Assembly: GCA_021397835.1 (NCBI GenBank)
Contig: JAJFZO010000747.1
Span: 5,086,501 to 5,150,500, forward strand
DNA from: Moringa oleifera
Taxonomy: Eukaryota > Streptophyta > Magnoliopsida > Brassicales > Moringaceae
Length of the DNA stretch: 64,000 bases
Direction: 5' to 3'
A program made the position numbers and the translations under genes. Positions within the stretch are counted from its first letter, which is position 1. Every line of letters begins with the position of its first letter. Below, piece by piece: positions 47,435 to 60,200 of the stretch. The notes below the pieces were generated by a model that saw nothing but the letters and a program-made list of their open reading frames with translations, was not told the origin of the DNA and made no database searches.

Positions 47435-49905
47435 ATGGCTGAAAATTTATCATCGCATGAGGGAGGTGTAAAAATTACTATTGGCAGTGAAATAAATGTT
47501 ATGGAAAAAGAAGCAAATGTTCCAAATGATAAGTCTAGTGTCAAATGGAAAGTGAATCAAACTTTATAAGGGTGGAAGTTTTTTGACGTACTTCCTTTTG
47601 AGAAAGAAAAAAAGAAGAGATATAAATGCAAGCAATGTGAAGCTGAGCATATTGATAACTCGAAATATAGAATTGGTAATATGAAGTGTCACTTGAAAAA
47701 CTATATAAGAAGACATACACTTGATGTAGGTCCATTACCTCTCTTTAAAATTAGTGGTACAATATTTACTGCAGAGTTTAATCTTTAAACTTTTAAGAAT
47801 ATGATAATTGCTGCTGTAATTATGCATGATCTTCTTTTTCAATTTGTTGAATGGAGTGAGATTCGAATTTTGTTGATGTATCTAAAGGAAGATTTGCATA
47901 TCGTGACTAGAAATACTTGAAAGGCTAATTGTTTGAGGATGTTTAAAAGAAAAAAAGGTATAATTAAACATTTGTTGGAGTTAACACCAAGTAGAATTAA
48001 TTTTACTTTGGATTGTTGGTCATCTCTAAATATGAATGGGTACATATATCTAACAACCCATTTCATTGACAAAGATTGAAAATTACAAAAAAGAGTTTTA
48101 AACTTTGGTTTATGCCATCCTTTCATAATGGGATTACATTGTCTAAAAAAATTCATACTTTTTTAATTAAGGGATTGATATAAGAGTTTTTTTTTTTTGA
48201 CTTACTTTTAGATAATGCACCTATAAATGATACTTATTATGGTTTATTGAAAATTGCATTGCTAAAAAAGAATTGGCTTTTGTGTAATGGTGACCATTTT
48301 TATATTTAGTGTTGTGCTCATAATTTGAATTTGGTAGTTCAAGATGGGCTAAAAGAGATAGATGATTCGATTAACAAGATTCATGAAAGTGTTAAGTGTG
48401 GGAAAGGTTTTCAAGAAAGGTAACAAAATTTGTTAAAGTGCGTTTATCTTAGCTCTGTTGATGCCGAAAAAGGTTTAAGTCAACATATCCTAACTAAATG
48501 AAATTTGACATATATTATTCTTGAAAGTGTTATTTATTATCATTGTGCTTTCATGCATTTGGAGTTAAATGATTCAAATTACAAACATTGTCCATCTAAG
48601 AATGAATGGGAAAGAGTGGAGAAAATCATTATTTTATGACATTTTATCTATTTTTTTTGGTTCAAGATATCTAACTGCAAACTTGTATTTTCCTAGGATT
48701 TTCATTATTTTGTTAGCTTTGAAAGATAAAATGGATAATGGAGAGGAGTTCATGCAGTCAACGAAAAAAAAGGTGCATGAAAAGTTTGCTAGATGTTGGG
48801 CTAATTTTAATAAGATCTTATTTATAGTAGCAATATTGAATCCTAGGTACAAGTTTAGTTTTGTTGAATGGTGATACAAGAAGTTGTATGGTGCTAAAGG
48901 GGTTGTTGAGTCTATCTTTTTCAAAGATGACCTATACTCTCTTTATTATGAGTACGTCAATGTAAGTCATCTAATTCTCCTTTGACCACATCAACTCTAG
49001 TTTCATAACATGTGTGTACATTTTGAAGGATCATTCTCTTTATTATTAATTGTCTTCATTTAATTTCTTTACATGTCATCTTGGAATTTATTTTTATTTT
49101 TTAAAAATTTTTAAATTTTTTCTTTAAGAATTCAATAAATTTCAGTGTTTAAAGGCTTTCCCACACAAAACTTAACTTGAATTTCACTTGGATGACCTAG
49201 AGTTGATATAGAAACTAAGTTGGATGCATTAGAATATTAGATGGCTCATAAATATTTTAGTATGTTAATATCGTGAGTTTATGATTATAGTTATTGAGTC
49301 TACGATTGGAGTTATTGAGTTTATGATTTTGAAAGATGACCTATACTCTCATTATTATGAGTATGTCAATATGAGTCATCTAGATTCTTCTTTGACCACG
49401 TTGGCTCCGACTTCATAACATGTGGGTACATCTCACAAAAATTCTCATGCTTCTAAGGGATCCTTGAATTATTTGAAGAAAGATGTATTAAAGGTGTGTA
49501 ATGCTTCTCTATATTATTAATTCTCTTCATTTAATTTCTTTAGGTGTCATTTTGGAATTTATTTTTATTCTTTTGAATTTTGAATTTTTCACTTTAGGTA
49601 TTCAATAAATTTCAGTGTTAAGAGGCTGCCTCACATAAAACTCAACTTGAATTTTACTTGGATGAGCCTAAAATTAATATAGAAAATAAGATAGATGTAC
49701 TAGAATATTGGAGGGCTCACCGATATCATAATGAAGTTGTTGTAATGGCATGCAATTGTCTTAGCATTCCTATTTTAGTATTGCATTTGATAGGGCATTT
49801 AGCAATGAAGGAAGAGTACCTAATCAATTTCGAAGTTATTTAAAGTTCGATGTGGTGAATGCTTTAATTTGTGTTAAAGATTGGTTGTACGAAGATAGAG
49901 GTAAT
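47435..49905 (+). pseudogene. hAT transposase (BED finger, RICESLEEPER type), pseudogene
   Basis: The reading starts MAENLSSHEGG at 47435. A BED zinc finger is readable at about 47610-47720: RYKCKQCEAEHIDN, then MKCHLKNYIRRH. DFTLDCWSS-type sequence (INFTLDCWSSLNMNGY) lies near 47995-48045. The open piece 48569-48874 carries LTANLYFPRIFIILLAL and CWANFNKILFIVAILNPRYKF, the region before the hAT dimerisation domain. The C-terminal dimerisation domain is at about 49658-49900: DVLEYWRAHRYHNEVVVMACNCLSIPI, then VNALICVKDWLYEDR. Stops and frameshifts break it in many places, and a 400-base internal duplication disrupts the region before the dimerisation domain. Confidence 0.85.
48921..49729 (+). 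repeat. Internal direct duplication within the hAT transposase
   Basis: Copy A is 48921-49258 and copy B is 49330-49729. Both start AAAGATGACCTATACTCTC, share TTATGAGTA(C/T)GTCAAT, TTCATTTAATTTCTTTA, TTCAATAAATTTCAGTGTT and the start of the dimerisation domain, and end near TTAGAATATT. Copy A lacks about 60 bases that B has in the middle, so one copy was trimmed after duplication, or B grew. Confidence 0.85.
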
Positions 49906-50499
49906 GGTTTTCTTTTCCTCCTAAATTTGGGCAACATGAGCCAAGTAATATTTTTTTACTTCTTGAATTTTTTTGGTAGATGCACTAATGTCAAAGGAAG
50001 TAGAAGAGCTTATTATCAACATTATGGAGTTGAATATTAATAATAATTATGATTCTCTAATAGCATTTACCAATTCAAGTTACTTTAACAGGTAACTTTT
50101 ATATTGTATTTGGATTATTTTATCCAACCCTTTTGAAGTGTTAGATATTTGGAGTTTGGACCTAATATTAGTTATTTTGTGATACCACAACTTGTGTTAT
50201 TGCATTTAAGGTTTGTTATTTTACATATTATTTAGATTTGGATTGATGTTGCTTAAAATAGGTTAAATGGGTTAAATAGGTTAAGCGGGTTAAATGAATC
50301 ATGTTGGATAAATATAGTATGTTAATTAAATGGGTTAAACTAGTCGTCTCGTGTCTTGTCAATCGTGTAATAAACAAGTAATGTTTGGGTTTATTCACGT
50401 AACCCATTTAATAATTGTGTTGCGTTTGTCTCATGTCTAAATGTGCCATTATGACAAGTTGACAGGACATGAACTCAACCCATGAACCCGAACTATTTC

Positions 50500-53400
50500 C
50501 TTTAGACTATGCATTAGCTAGGTTGGTGGCTCTAACACCCTACTGTACTTAAGGAGTTTTAGGTTTTCCTTAATGTCATTGATATTGTTGGTCCCCCACC
50601 TTACCATGATAGTTACTAATAGGTTGTTTCCTAGCCAAGCCACTCTTGGTTGTTAAGGTTGTGGTGAACCCTTCTTGATCGTCTAGTCTGATGGTTTTTC
50701 TTGTCAGTTGGCTTAGTGGCCTAACATCATAAATGGGCTTACCTATGTTACTTTTTAAGTCCATGCAATCGTTACCTTGATTGTAGGCTCGTCTTGGAAA
50801 CCTAATACCATATATAAGTATATCAATGCCTCTGTAATCTTGAAGCCATTAAGGTATGATAAATTCTCCTTGGAGCAAGAGTAGAAGTCCTCCCTTGACC
50901 ACTTGTCCTTCACTTAGTCATGTAGGAAGGTAGTCTTTCTTTTTACTTTTAAGAGTTCATCACTTGCTTCACCATCTAATTTTCTCGAGGTATTTTTTTT
51001 ATTATTTTAAATATGCCTATCTGCCTTTACTACGTGGTTGCTTTTGTCCATTTAGTTTACTTTTTAGTCGCTTAGTATTCGTGGCATGTATTATATTGGT
51101 TAGGACCATTTTACTATAGCATAATGGAGATCAACCTTTTGGTGATAGGCTTTTAAGGCATTATAATTTGCTTACTCATCATTTCGCATTTCCAAAATTT
51201 GTTGGTAAGTATGCTGCTAATGATTATTAATTTCTTAGCCTTTTCTATGCTGGGGGTTTCATGGTCATGGTGACTCCTTTTTTCATTTGTTATAGGTGTT
51301 CATTCTTTTGTAAATGTCAATGATTTCATTTCTTTTAAAAAGGATCACAAAGTTTTAAAACTTTAATTTTTGTTTTCTTTTATTATAAGGCTCGTAATTT
51401 GCACTCTTATTGTGTTTGCATGCATAAAAATATTCTGTCTCTTGGGGTAAGGTTTCTTTTTCTCTTTTGGTGTTTAAAGTATATGGCTACTATCAAACTT
51501 GTCCAACATTATTGTTCCTGAGTAGCTGATGAGTCATTATAAAATATCGAGGTGCATTTTCTAAGGGAGATTTTATGTATTTTTCTTTGAATGTTTTTAC
51601 TCATTTCTTTTCCTTAAAACGATGTTTATTAACAACTGTTTGATTTTGGTTTTCTCTTATTTTTAGATAGTCTTTCTTGGGGCCTATTCCTTATAATCCC
51701 TTTTGTTAGATGGATCATTTACTTTTTGCTTGTTCGGTTGGGTTCTCTGCAAATATTAATGTGTGGTCCACCTTAACCCTTGTTAGTTATCATCTTTTAT
51801 CTAAAAATGAGGCTAGAAATAAACTTGCATCCCAGAGGCTTAATCACTTATCTCGGTTTAATGTTTCTTCCTTTGTTTGTCTAAAAGGGATTGATGGGAT
51901 GTACTTCATCGTTTCTTAATTTGTTATGTGTGCATATGCTTATTTCTCCTTTGTCTACGATCTCATTTACAATTGCTATCACATGCTTTAAAGGTGTTTA
52001 TCAGTTTCATCATCATCATTGTCGTTTTCTTGACCCATTTTTCTTTTCTTAATTATATTATATATATATTATTTTTCTTGTTTTTCACATTTTTCATTAC
52101 AGGATTCTTTCGAGATAGTTATGATTCATTTTTCGATTGCATCGACTCTTTAGATTTAGGAGTAATTCATAGGCTAGAGGTTCTTATGCCTGTCTTAGGA
52201 GTTTTGATTTGTATTCCAAAATTAATTAAAAAAGAAAAAAAAGGATTAGAAGCCTTGCTCTTCCTTCATCATCCTTTGACATTCCAACTGCTAATGATTT
52301 GTTCTCATTTATGTTGGGAGTAATTATCGTCGACGTTCCTGATTCTTTGCAATGGGATATTGACAATTTGTAAGCTTTCTTGTCAAAATGTTATTGGTAT
52401 TGCTATAGCTATTGACTTTTCTATCATGGTTGGCTTTTCATACACTAATAATCTCAATCAGTGTCGTATCTATTGTCTGCTGGTTCATCATTGTTTGCCA
52501 TCATAATCATTACTAACATTAGTCTTTCAATTCCTACCGATGTTGGAGAGTTGCATCTTATCCATTTACTTTGCAATTTTTGAGTTTTTTTGGCCTTTAG
52601 TATTGTTTAATCATCCTTTTTTTTCAAGTCAAGTTCTGGTTTTCTTGATGTTGGTGCTTTGGGGGAGGTCGATCAATTTTTAAGGCTTTCTCCCACTATG
52701 CTTTTGAATTTGTCACGTCAAGTGTAAAGCTTATAAAAGATGAATGTAGTCTTTGTGCTTGCCTTAATATAAGAATTTAGGAGCTTTGACTCAAAGTAAT
52801 GCACCTTAGCTCTAAGAAAAATATTCTTAAAACAAGTTATTAGTCTTTGTCCAAAATCTTTCACAAAAAGTCCACCATGATTAAGGAGATGAAGTTGGAG
52901 ACGATAAAGGTTAAAAAAGTGTTGTGGGGGCACTTTCTCATGCTCTTGTTGTGATCTCAGACAAATTCATAGATTTCCATCATAGACAAGCCAACATGGC
53001 TTTTAGAAGGTCTGTTCCCAATCAGGCTAAGCTTACATCGGTTGGGGATGCTGTTCAAATCTGAATACTTCATGTTCATCTTGAACTTGATCTATCCTTC
53101 ATCTAAGAAACAACTCGGCTTTCCGCTTCTCTGAGAAGTCTCCTCCTGTTTGTAGTTCTGTAAACGGAAGAACCGAGTGTCGATACTCAATCTTGCACCT
53201 TCTACTAAACAAGATAAAGAAGTGCCACTATCACCATGCAACATGAAGAACAATGACATCACTTTTTGGTAGACCCTATAAAAGGTATCTCAAAGGAATC
53301 TGATGATGGAAGAACTAGATTTTCAAAGAAAACACATAAGGCAAAGGCTTGGATAAGTGTGGCAGATTGTCACGAATTCAAGAAAACTCTCGTTTAAGGT

Positions 53401-54000
53401 TTTCCATAATGATTAAATAGTCTTCCCATAAGCTTGAACAAACTCCTGAAATTTTGAATGACTTAGCCTTAGAAAGAAAAGTCATGATGTTAAACTGAAA
53501 AATTCCAGAAAAGACCTAATAATAGGTTTAAAGAGTCCGCTCACACTTAGTGCGAAGTATGGTAAACTCTCCCCAAATAAGGAAGAGTCCACCACATACT
53601 CATTAAAGTCTTCCTCATTAATGAAGAGTGAACATTAAAGCATTAAAATCTTTAATATACTATTTCAAGAAGCATCTTTCACTCAATTTTTTTAGAAAAG
53701 GGTATTTTACATTTCAATTTTGACACCTTTTTTCAATATGGAAGAGTCTACTATGTTCCTAAAGAGAGTCAGAGAAGAGCCTTCTGGATGATGCAAAATG
53801 AATATTAGGTGATTGCATTGATTTGTATATCTATTTAGCTAATTACAAGGATGGCTCCTTACATTCACCCTTTTTTGATGATAGTAAAGAAGGACGAGTC
53901 TTCATAAGGTTAAGTAGTCAATGTAAATATAGATGAAGAGTTAAGAGACATAGTAAAAAGAAGACATTTCATTCATATTCAAAAGTCATAATACATTAAT
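50500..54000. other. Decayed repeat-like DNA of unassigned origin
   Basis: T-rich on the plus strand from 50.5 to about 52.7 kb. The minus strand has short protein-like stretches (for example 50576-50764) without a family I can name. The 131-codon plus-strand frame at 51928-52323 is hydrophobic because it is T-rich and shows no domain. Probably an old retroelement body. Confidence 0.35.
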
Positions 54001-54019
54001 TTAAAATAAAAAATACATA

Positions 54020-55940
54020 AAACACTTAGGCAGACTTTTTTTCAAGCTCTATAGATTCCTTATTCAGCTCATTTAAATTCTGGGTCATGCAGTCTTAAAG
54101 AAATGAAAATTTGACTTCTTACGGGTTCAGGAATAGTTGGAGTAGATTGAAAAGCTAAGGTCACTCTAGGCTAAATAGTGATGAAGTCCAGGTTAAGGTC
54201 AGGATACTACTCTAAGACCTTGGCGTTGGTATCCTTTTTAAGCTTCTAGAAGATTTCAGCACACTTTTCCAAGATTAGTTTATTTATTTCCTCATTTTCT
54301 TTAAAGGGTGCTACAACTTTTTCTTTAGTAGCCACCAATTACTCCAGTTATTCCTTTTCCAACTTTTCTTCTTAGAGTTGGAAGTCCAACCTCATCTTCG
54401 CCATCTTTACTTTCAGCACAAAGATCTTTTATTCTGCTTAGTTCTTTTATTACTTAAGGGAAGAGTTCTTTATTGCTAATTAACTTAGCTTTCTTCCTCT
54501 TGGCTTCTTCCAAAGACTTCTCAACCTCCTGAAAAAAAAATTCAACCTGATTTTGAATCTTATACTCTTTTACCACTAAAGAAGACTTATAAATAGCATG
54601 TCAAAGAACATTACAAAATGTTGGAGTCAATAATAAAGAGAAAATACAGAAAATGTACTACATATATACCTTAAAAAGTCGGTAGAATATATTCTCCTGA
54701 TGTTATCTCTTCTCATTTAAGAGGATTGATGTTGTAGAAGCTTGTAATACTACCTCTTGCACAAAATCTTTAATTCTTTATCTTATAGGGGGAGTGGTGA
54801 CCATTGTTGACCACTGCTGAGAGCAAAAGTCAACAAAGGTTAGTACCTGGTAGAGGCACCCTATTGAAAGTTTGCTTACTATTACAAAAGGCTCTGCCTT
54901 ATCTTTCTTAAGGGAAGAGTTTGGAGGTGTTTTCTCAACCAGCTCAACTACTTCCTCATACTTCCTCTTACCCATACGAGGTAGGATGACAAATTGATCT
55001 ATAATAAAATATCAAGAGAGAGTTAGTAATAGTTTTCTTAAGAATAGGAGAACATAATATAAATAAAAACAACCCTACTTAAAGATGATGGTGTCTCTAA
55101 ATTAGCATTAAAGAGGGGCTTAGAGGCTTTTATTGAAGTTTTCTCCTAAGGTAGGGAAAGCTAGATATAACGAAAGAAGAGTCTTTCGAGTCTAACTTAG
55201 AGGAAGAGTCTCATTTCTTTGGAGAGATTGTTTGATGAGGAAAAGAAGACTCTTTAGGAGGTAGAACTGAGATTGAATCCTTGTTTAAAGTTCTTAGATG
55301 AACTTTACCTATCTAAGAATTTATGAAAAAAGAAGATATAGGCAAAGTTTTCTTACTTATGTGGCAGCAGCAAGGGTATCACAAAGACTTACATTAATGC
55401 CAACATCTTGGTTTGGTTGAGACCAGCTATTAGTGCTTAAGGGAGTATTATTCCAGAATACCTAGAAATAACATGTCTTTAAAAGTAGGCATGTTTCCAA
55501 GGAGGGTTTCCTAGATAAGAAATACTAAAAATCTAAAGAATGGCCTGAATCACTCTTCTTTTGCTTTAGTTTGAAAATTTTAAACAACATTAAATGAGAC
55601 AAGTATGAAATTCCCAAATATAAACACCTAGCACATAAGGCTACCAAAGTTCTCTAAGAATTGGAGACTAGCTAAGTCAGAGACAATTTATAATTTTCAC
55701 ATACTACTCTAAAGAACATGTTTAGAGGAAGCTTCAAAACCCCGTTTAGGCATTCCTCAAAGACACAAAAGGTGCATAGTTTATCTTCCCAGGGCCCCTC
55801 TTCTGAAAAAGGAATCAGCATGCCTACTAAGTTAGGGATTCCATATGCTTTCTTAATTCTAAGTAAGTCCTTAATGGTGATTATGGAAGGGCCTACAAAT
55901 TCTACAACTAAATGGGTATGCAAAAAATGAACAAATCAAA
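54020..55940 (-). pseudogene. Retrotransposon gag-like protein with coiled coil, broken
   Basis: On the minus strand, 55672-55923 reads IKDLLRIKKAYGIPNLVGMLIPFSEEGPW, then LKLPLNMFFRVVCENYKLSLTQL. This is the pattern of the N-terminal domain of gag-like proteins in plant LTR retroelements (DLR.KY.IP...LR.P, then F...P.F..E.L...I...Q..P). After stops, 54778-54975 and about 54020-54530 read lysine/glutamate-rich helical sequence with heptad character, ending in EYPDLNLDFITI-like sequence. It has no intact frame. The family is inferred from pattern, not from a catalytic motif. Confidence 0.5.
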
Positions 55941-56159
55941 GTATAAAAAATTTACCTAAAGAAAAAAGTATGGTTAGAGACCCTACTAACGGAAAAAAAG
56001 ACTTTTCTTTGGAAGAAAATTACTAAATTGGAGGATGAAAAGATTGTTTGAGGGTTTAGACTAATGTGAAAGAGTTTCAAAAAGACTTAAAATGTCAAGC
56101 AATATGTTCTTAAAGGGGAATTAGCTGTTAGTAGAGAGACATTGCGAGAGAAGAAACTT

Positions 56160-57280
56160 CAAAAGTGACACTACTGACATGGCACGACGCTATTAATGGC
56201 ACCTCTATTAACCTATTTGAGGGTATTGATGTGACACATTGTTAGTGGATTGATTACTACTATCAAAGTAAAGTTACTATTAATAGTGAAAGGAAATTAT
56301 TAACGTGGCACTATGGCCAACATGACAGGACGTCATTGGGCGAAGTTGATGTGCTGGCTTAGTTAACATGCTAAGAAATATCATTTGCTTATCTGGCTCA
56401 TTAATTGACGTGACAAGACATCATTAGGCATTGCAATTAGGCAAGCTTAAGAAGAAAGTAAAAAGTGGATAAATGACATAGTAGACGATGTGGTCATTGT
56501 GGGTGATTTAGCAAATTCTTAGTAGGAGTAGACCTACCTTGTTAGTAAAAGAATCCGCATGGCAGGCAAAGCTACCTTGTTAGGTAGTCTTAGTCCAAAT
56601 CCTGTCTAATTCTTTGCCAAATTCATTAAAATTTGAATTAGAAATTATATAGAAGGGGGCAAAATGAAGAAGTAGACCGAAAACATATTTTAGTTACAAA
56701 GATCAAGCCCAAAATTTGAAAGAATTAGGTGAAGTAGTAGAGACTAACTTGGAAAAGCTATTCTTGGATCATTTTGAGCCTAAGTGGAATGGTTGACGAC
56801 ATCATAGCACCCAAAAGAAGCTGCAGAGGGTCGAAGTAAAGTCAAGGTTGACAAAACAGTCTAGAAAAGTCGAACGCAGGTTTGACAAACTTCATGAAGA
56901 AGGCAAAGTCTGCTGGTGCTGCTACCACCTGCCATTTTGATACTAACTTGTGCCATACAATCCCTATAAATAGATTTGAATTTTAGTTGCATAGACATAA
57001 ATTGAGACACATACAAACTCAAATTCAAAGATTCTTATACATAGCTCTCAAAAATTCTCTTAAAAGTTTTCACCTGTAGCTTTCTTTTCTCATTCAATTT
57101 TTCTTTCATTCAAAATAATTTCCTTTGAAATTCTTCATTCTTTGTTGATTTTTTCTTGAAGAAAAAGGAAGGAACATTACATAAAGAGTAGGGGACCTCA
57201 AGGGGCAGTGATTTCTTGTAGTATTACTTTGTGTCATATTCATATTTTTAAATAAAATTGCCTTGAACTAAGTTAAATTT
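56160..57280 (+). mobile_element. Possible LTR (promoter and leader part)
   Basis: Short repeats built on TGACATGGCACGACG, ACATGACAGGACGTCATTGG and ACGTGACAAGACATCATTAGG lie at 56177-56430. A TATA element CCTATAAATAGATTTGAATT follows at about 56962, then a pyrimidine-rich leader to about 57130. This arrangement resembles the U3-R-U5 part of plant LTRs. No second copy was located, and its relation to the minus-strand gag-like remnant next to it is unclear. Confidence 0.4.
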
Positions 57281-57289
57281 TATTGAAAA

Positions 57290-60200
57290 TTTTGTTAAAT
57301 TACTTGCTTTTGATTCATTTAAGTTATATAGATGTAGCAAAATCTTGTTATAGGGTAAAAAGCGTGCTTTTGTGATTATGTCATGATTTTTATTAGACTT
57401 ATTTTCACAATAATAATAATACTAATATATGTTTTAAACCCTTTATTTTGGAGTCAGAAAAAAGGTAAACAAGTACAAACTCATTTTCTCTCCTTAAAAA
57501 ATGTTTTGATATATCAAGATGGAATAAGTATGAAATCCTATGTACTTTAACCAAAATACTTTTTAAAAAAGAAATTAAATAGTACCAATTACAGGTTTTT
57601 GGGGGTGCTAATCCTTTCCTAAGCATAACCAACTTTCAAACTTAAATCTCACCTTTTTTCACCAATTAGTCTTATTTTGTGATAGTAGTCAATTACACCT
57701 GAAAGACTGGTGGTGACTTCTATTTTTTCTCGCAGTGTTAAACTTGATACTAAGCCCTATGATGTTGGAATTTTTCAGACTTTATTTTGCTTGACTAGGT
57801 ACTATTGCTTATATTTTTAACAACTATTTAGATTTTTTCTTTGTTTTCAACTATTTATCGTCATTTCAATCTTTTGTTATTCTAATGGATATGTTGTAAT
57901 GTGTTCTTGGTTCAATGAATGCAATATACTTGGACATTTTTTAGTTTATTAACATGTCAAGGTTCAAAGATGTTTTTGCCCAAACAAATACTTATGACGA
58001 GGGTTTACGACACTTAACCACAATCCATGCACATCCATAAATATTTCAGCTATCTTGATATTCTCGCTTATGCTTATGCATGTACCACTTTAAATGTAGT
58101 TATTGATTAAATGCTTCAATTTCCTTTAAATTATATCCTACTTTTTGCTCTCGGTTATTTGTATATACCTATTTGTTTAGTTTTTAAGGGCTTCATTCTT
58201 ACTTTCTTGAGGTCATTGTATTCATTTTTTTCTCATGGACCTTTTTGCCGTTCACTATGTCTGTTCCCAACTTACATTTGATTGGTTAGTCGCCTTAAAG
58301 TAACATTACCAATTTTTGGATTTTGTTTCCTTATTTTCTCCTTTGTTGATGATAAGACTTGTTTCAACCACTATTTTTGTGCTCATGTTTATAAAGATAT
58401 TCTTCAAGCTGGGATAAGGCTTCCGTTCACACTTTTGTATTCAAAATTTCCCATTACCCTAACATCTCCTCCTTGTAACTTACTCTTGAAAAATGATATT
58501 TGATTTTCGCTTTTATGATAGTGATCTTTCTCTTTAATTATCACTGGTTCTCCATTAAATGTTTTGAGAGGTTCTTTTATTTGTAGAGGAGCTCTAGGTT
58601 AGGTTGTTATTTTTTTCTTCCTTAGTTTTAAAAAGAATCTTGTGATTGAGTGCTTGAAAAGACTAGATCATTGGGTGGATCATTCTTCTTTGTGAGTTGG
58701 GATGATCTTGGTGAGTTTGTTTTGACCTAGTCTAATCATCCTTATTTGGAAATGGATAAGTCACTTGAACTTGACTTGTTAAAGATGAAAATTTTTGAGA
58801 AATTACTTGACTTCTCACACTTGATATTCATAAATTAATTAGCTCTACTATCTTGGATCCTACTTTTAGTAATTTGTCGCTTTTGATAAGGTTTAATCCT
58901 AATCTTTGTTAAGTTCCTATGTTTTCTCGCTTGGACTGTTGGCATGTCTAGAGTATGGTGGCCTCATTGGAAAGGAAGAATAAACTCTCCAAATATGGTA
59001 AAGGTATTAGGGTATTTGTCACATAATTTTTTTTGTTATGTTTATTATTATTTATTAGTATATTTTTTTCTAAGTCATTATTTTACAAGTACGCTTACTG
59101 AGGCCCGTATCTTACCTGTAGCAATGTCTCCTAAGAGGAAAAAGACAGTTGCAATAAAGACAAGGAACTTTCGATACATCAATTTGCTAATGATCCTTTT
59201 GTTGATAGTTTGGTTGAATGCAAACTGTCTTTGGAAAGTTCATTCTAGATTAAAAAGTCTATCCATCTCATTCTATGGGAAATGGTAAGGTTACCTTAGA
59301 GATGGCTTTTGAAAGCTTTGCTCATGTGAACATTGAGGATTTCAATGACCTTGGCCACTTGAACCTCTTAGTCCATCGTGCTATTTTACATGGCTATAGA
59401 GTAACTTTTGGATTCCTACCACCCCTTTGTGCTTTCTTTTAATTAGGTATTATTGCTCCTTTTATATTTGTCATCCACTTGGCACCTTCTATTGATTCTT
59501 GCATTTTTAGGTTAATTACGAGTTGATAAGGGTTAACTAATATTGCATGCTATTTAGCCAGACAATTGAAGAGAGTAAAATCAAAGCTTTGCAAGGTTAA
59601 AAAATTGTCACTTCCCCAGGCTACTAAGTGCGACTTGTCCACTTTCAAATTAGATAGTTGACAGGTGAGGCTGAAGATTCAGGTCATTGGGGATATGAGA
59701 TTCTTGAATTAGAGATTAAGTAAGATGCATTATTAGCACTTGTGCGGGGCTGTGACAGCAAATTAGCTACTCCCTAAGGGAAATGTGCACTCGAAAGTTA
59801 CCACTACTAACATCTTGAAGTCTGCCACTATTACTAATGTTGATGTTGAGCTTCACGTTGTTAGTGTAAAGCCAATGGCCTAGCCAATGTATAATCAATT
59901 TGAATTATTTTGCCAATATTAGTTAATTATGCAGCTAGTTCTTTGATGGAGACACTTCATTTTGTGAAAAGTGAATCTTGGCTTATTACTTAAAGTGAGA
60001 TGTGTCTTTTGTCAATTGGTTGGATGATCCTCTAATGTCTTTCTTTTTTTTGCCATAGTTAATTTTTCTTGTAGGTCTTGCTACTGACTAAGATTTGCTA
60101 TGCATTCTTTAGCTCACATAGCTCATTTTCCTTCTCCTTAGGGGGAAGTAGTCATGCTATTATTGCTTTTCCATAAACTGTTGACTATAAGGCTACCTCA

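Larger units (their letters stand above)
46160..50490 (+). mobile_element. hAT-superfamily element, nearly full length but inactivated
   Basis: The interval is framed by a related inverted pair: CAACTTGTCAATACGGCA at 46181-46198 and, reverse-complemented, CAACTTGTCATAATGGCA ending at 50462. This suggests terminal or subterminal repeats. GGGTTAAA-type subterminal repeats cluster at about 50262-50345. Inside is a broken BED-finger hAT transposase on the plus strand. The exact ends and target-site duplication could not be fixed. Confidence 0.55.

Noticed and set aside
51928..52323. 131-codon hydrophobic open frame on the plus strand
   Set aside because: Runs of Phe, Ile and Leu reflect T-rich DNA; no domain, no conserved motif, no start context, and it lies in decayed repeat DNA.
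58944..59288. 114-codon plus-strand frame as a gene
   Set aside because: Only a short lysine-rich stretch resembles a gag start; the remainder is hydrophobic T-rich translation in decayed DNA.
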